Under the pieces are notes generated by a model. That model made no database searches and was not told the DNA's origin. It saw nothing but the letters and a program-made list of their open reading frames with translations. Shown here piece after piece: positions 62,232-64,000 of a stretch of 64,000 bases of DNA (position 1 is its first letter; the number at the start of each line of letters is the position of its first letter). The position numbers were made by a program, and so were the translations under genes. The DNA comes from Glandiceps talaboti (taxonomy: Eukaryota > Hemichordata > Enteropneusta > Spengelidae), in the NCBI RefSeq assembly GCF_964340395.1, contig NC_135554.1, forward strand, positions 11,166,975 to 11,230,974, given 5' to 3'.

Positions 62232-62482
62232 GACATAGAGAGAGAAACAGAGACAGATATAGAGAGAGAGGGAGACAGACAGACAGTCACACTGTAGAAC
62301 CTTTGAAGATAACAATTTGTTAATCATTACCTCTCTTTTTTCAGCTGATGGCTTGAAAACAATCCTGATACTGAGCGACCTACTAGCATATACTGAGTAC
62401 AGTATATCAGTTATTGCTGTCAACGAGGGAGGCTTAAAGAGTGTGCCATCTATTGGTACAATTTCCAGGACATTGGTAGGAA
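54733..62482 (+). CDS. Second RPTP-like gene, 3'-partial: signal peptide, Ig, Ig, FN3, FN3
   Basis: Exons 54733-54805, 58166-58459, 59934-60236, 61019-61318, 61764-61913 and 62345-62482 join in phase 1 throughout, giving 419 codons so far without a stop. The product starts with a secretory signal, then two Ig and two FN3 modules. These follow the same order, exon sizes and sequence as Ig1 to FN3-2 of the gene to the left. It is therefore a tandem paralog, most likely also a receptor phosphatase, although its membrane and catalytic parts lie beyond the window. No sushi or EGF exons were found in the 3.4-kb intron between signal peptide and Ig1. It could also be a truncated Ig/FN3 receptor. Confidence 0.82.
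54806..58165 (+). other. First intron of the second gene
   Basis: 3.36 kb with no recognisable exon. It contains a large CA/CATA microsatellite (56696-56930). I looked for sushi- or EGF-like Cys patterns with phase 1-1 borders and saw none. Confidence 0.5.
56696..56930. repeat. Compound (CATA)n / (CA)n / (CG)n microsatellite
   Basis: About 235 bp: CA units, then long CATA runs, then gcgcgcgcgcgc and about 27 CA units. It makes open frames on both strands that are not coding. Confidence 0.95.
58166..58459 (+). CDS. Second gene: Ig domain 1
   Basis: 294 bp, phase 1-1. [24 protein letters not shown] (Cys), DISWYKDGT (Trp), [20 protein letters not shown] (second Cys). Close paralog of 13497-13793. 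The acceptor is the first of two adjacent cag sites, because only that one keeps the frame. Confidence 0.9.
59934..60236 (+). CDS. Second gene: Ig domain 2
   Basis: 303 bp, phase 1-1. [59 protein letters not shown]. Close paralog of 17345-17641, two codons longer. Confidence 0.9.
60268..60302. repeat. (TTATTG)n microsatellite
   Basis: About six TTATTG units just after the Ig2 donor of the second gene. Confidence 0.85.
60520..60655 (+). mobile_element. Possible LINE 3' tail
   Basis: A tail-like sequence ttcttgtggggaataaattt is followed by ATTCA/TTCAA repeats to 60653, as at the 3' end of some LINEs. No coding part remains. Confidence 0.4.
61019..61318 (+). CDS. Second gene: FN3 domain 1
   Basis: 300 bp, phase 1-1. 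[27 protein letters not shown] (core Trp), [29 protein letters not shown]. Paralog of 18011-18307. Confidence 0.9.
61764..61913 (+). CDS. Second gene: FN3 domain 2, first half
   Basis: 150 bp, phase 1-1. [40 protein letters not shown]. Paralog of 18774-18923 with the same length. Confidence 0.9.
62065..62285. repeat. (GACA)n microsatellite before an exon
   Basis: About 220 bp of GACA/GAGA units ending 60 bp before the exon at 62345. No such tract is in the matching intron of the first gene. Confidence 0.95.
62345..62482 (+). CDS. Second gene: FN3 domain 2, second half
   Basis: 138 bp, phase 1-1. [20 protein letters not shown], then GTISRTLVG. Paralog of 20375-20524, lacking four codons of the loop. 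Last exon that I can place in the window. Confidence 0.88.
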
Positions 62483-64000
62483 GTAAGTTAATTGTTGATA
62501 GTTAAATCTCACAATACACTAGTCTTGGGCTAATTAATTTCTTATGAACTCTATAATTTTGCGATTACATAAGTCATAGTAGTGGAAACAACTTAAGGGA
62601 AGAAACCTTTCCACAGCTCTGTCACACCTAAAGCGATTTCGTATCGTTTTATCATTGCATTTTAAAATTTAAAGTTAAAAGAAACAATGGTACACACTGG
62701 CAATTAAATGTCGAGGTTGACATTGCATTATAATTGATTTATCATAAAAATCATGCACGGAATTTAAAAATAATGGTTTGAGACTGTCAGTAGACATTCT
62801 TTCATAAAATTATTTATATGAGGCCTTTAAAAAATTGTGCTTTCACTTACGCTCAATTTTGGAATAAGCAGGGTAGGTAGATTTTTATTTTTATTTCTTT
62901 TTTTTATGTGCGCGTGTCTAGTTCAGGAAGTGATGTTTTCCGTTGTTTTCTGTATCGTCTCTGTGTTATTGTTTTTTTTTCTTCTCATCAGATGTACAGC
63001 CATTACAGATTGGAAGAACAGTTTTATAATGTTTTTTGAGTTGATATCAGTTTTCACATCCACTATTTGTCGCGAGACTTCCACAATTTTCTTGATTTTA
63101 TTTTTTTTCTCGAATACTAGGTAAACAAACGTTTAGGGTCGGCAGTGAAAAACTAGGTATAGGTCGGGTAATCGGAACCAGACTTATCGCATAACATGGT
63201 ATAGCCTCTTTCATTAGGGTTATTCCAGGCGTAGTCTGGTACATTTAAATGTTCTTTACGAAAGTCATCACTGGTCACAATCCTGTTAAATTTCTTTCCT
63301 TTGATAACGTTTTTCCATGCCTGTATGTGGTTTACCAAATGTAGATGTTGCCATGACATATTGCCTGGGCGAATGCCTTTATGTGGATGAGTGCATCGAC
63401 TGTAGACATAGCAAAGACAACTACTACGCAATTCCTAAACTAAATTTGTAACAAATGCTAATCACTATAGTCACTATATAGAGACTACTTCAAAAATCGA
63501 ATGTCTACCACTATATTATCAGGTGTAAGTTTTCTGTAAGACTTTGACCTTTAAATTTGACTTTGACCGTCACGATCTTATTATCATAATCAAGTCATTC
63601 CTTGCATATCAGTATTAGTTGTTGCCATCAATTTCCATAAATCATGCCACCATTAATTAATTGTCACATAGTAGTAAAGTATCTTATGAGACTGTGTCTG
63701 CTACGAAGACTTTCTTTGCCGTTATCATTCCGCATCACATGCTATGGTGAAGGCATTACAAATACGATATTACATCGAATGTATTTTCAAAATCTATCGT
63801 GTATGATGTTTTCATTTTGATCCTAGGGGGATGGAATTGACTACAACTGCTGACACCAGACTTTGGACGTATGGAACCTGCTACAATTCAGGTAGAACAT
63901 TTAATTGGATTAATATCCCTTGGCACAGAGACTTGTATTACATTCCATTATTTGATAAGAACAGTTTTATGGCCACTTAACATAATACTTCATGTTCACA
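62483..64000 (+). other. Intron or further part of the second gene
   Basis: The first part (about 62720-62820) aligns with the intron of the first gene at about 20750-20850 (for example actgtcagtaga followed by ttctttcataa). The end (63929-64000) resembles 23877-23955. I do not find an FN3-3 exon here. The minus-strand frame at 63153-63431 (92 codons, with TSDDFRKEHLNVPDYAWNNP) is not recognised. Confidence 0.5.

Noticed and set aside
61928-62423. Ser/Leu/Cys-rich frames over 120 codons on the minus strand
   Set aside because: They come from the GACA repeat, and the plus-strand FN3 exon at 62345-62482 explains the end.

Overview
This window is animal nuclear DNA. It is AT-rich, all genes are split into short exons with GT-AG introns, and the introns are packed with microsatellites, LINE fragments, tRNA-derived SINEs and small inverted-repeat (MITE-like) elements. 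The extracellular domain mix and repeat types suggest a marine invertebrate (a non-vertebrate deuterostome or a lophotrochozoan). The sequence alone does not let me name the species.

Region 1 (1-1334) is a broken L1-like LINE on the minus strand. Its ORF1 RRM-type part and ORF2 endonuclease are recognisable, and it runs off the left edge.

Region 2 (1335-47882) is most of one plus-strand gene for a receptor-type protein tyrosine phosphatase (RPTP), whose 5' end lies left of the window. I place 39 coding exons whose phases agree throughout, encoding about 1,933 residues plus stop. The order is seven sushi/CCP domains (one per exon), a Ca-binding EGF with a short Cys-rich tail, two Ig domains, four FN3 domains plus a fifth FN3-like juxtamembrane region, one transmembrane helix, and tandem phosphatase domains D1 and D2. 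D1 keeps all catalytic motifs. D2 has the substitutions typical of a regulatory, low-activity domain. The first four sushi exons lie in a tandem array with an exact 1,987-bp period, so the extracellular region is growing by recent unequal exchange. A further sushi exon copy at 9396 is dead.

Region 3 (47883-54732) is 3' UTR and intergenic DNA with repeats and no recognised gene.

Region 4 (54733-64000) is the 5' part of a second, tandemly duplicated RPTP-like gene on the same strand. A signal-peptide exon is followed by Ig, Ig, FN3 and a second FN3 split over two exons. Its exons and some introns are clearly paralogous to the first gene, but I find no sushi or EGF exons before Ig1. The gene continues beyond the right edge, so its membrane and phosphatase parts are not seen.

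Together the two genes look like a local family of cell-surface phosphatases. The extracellular modules would bind ligands or matrix, and the cytoplasmic D1 would remove phosphate from tyrosines. The family diversifies by duplicating phase 1-1 modules.
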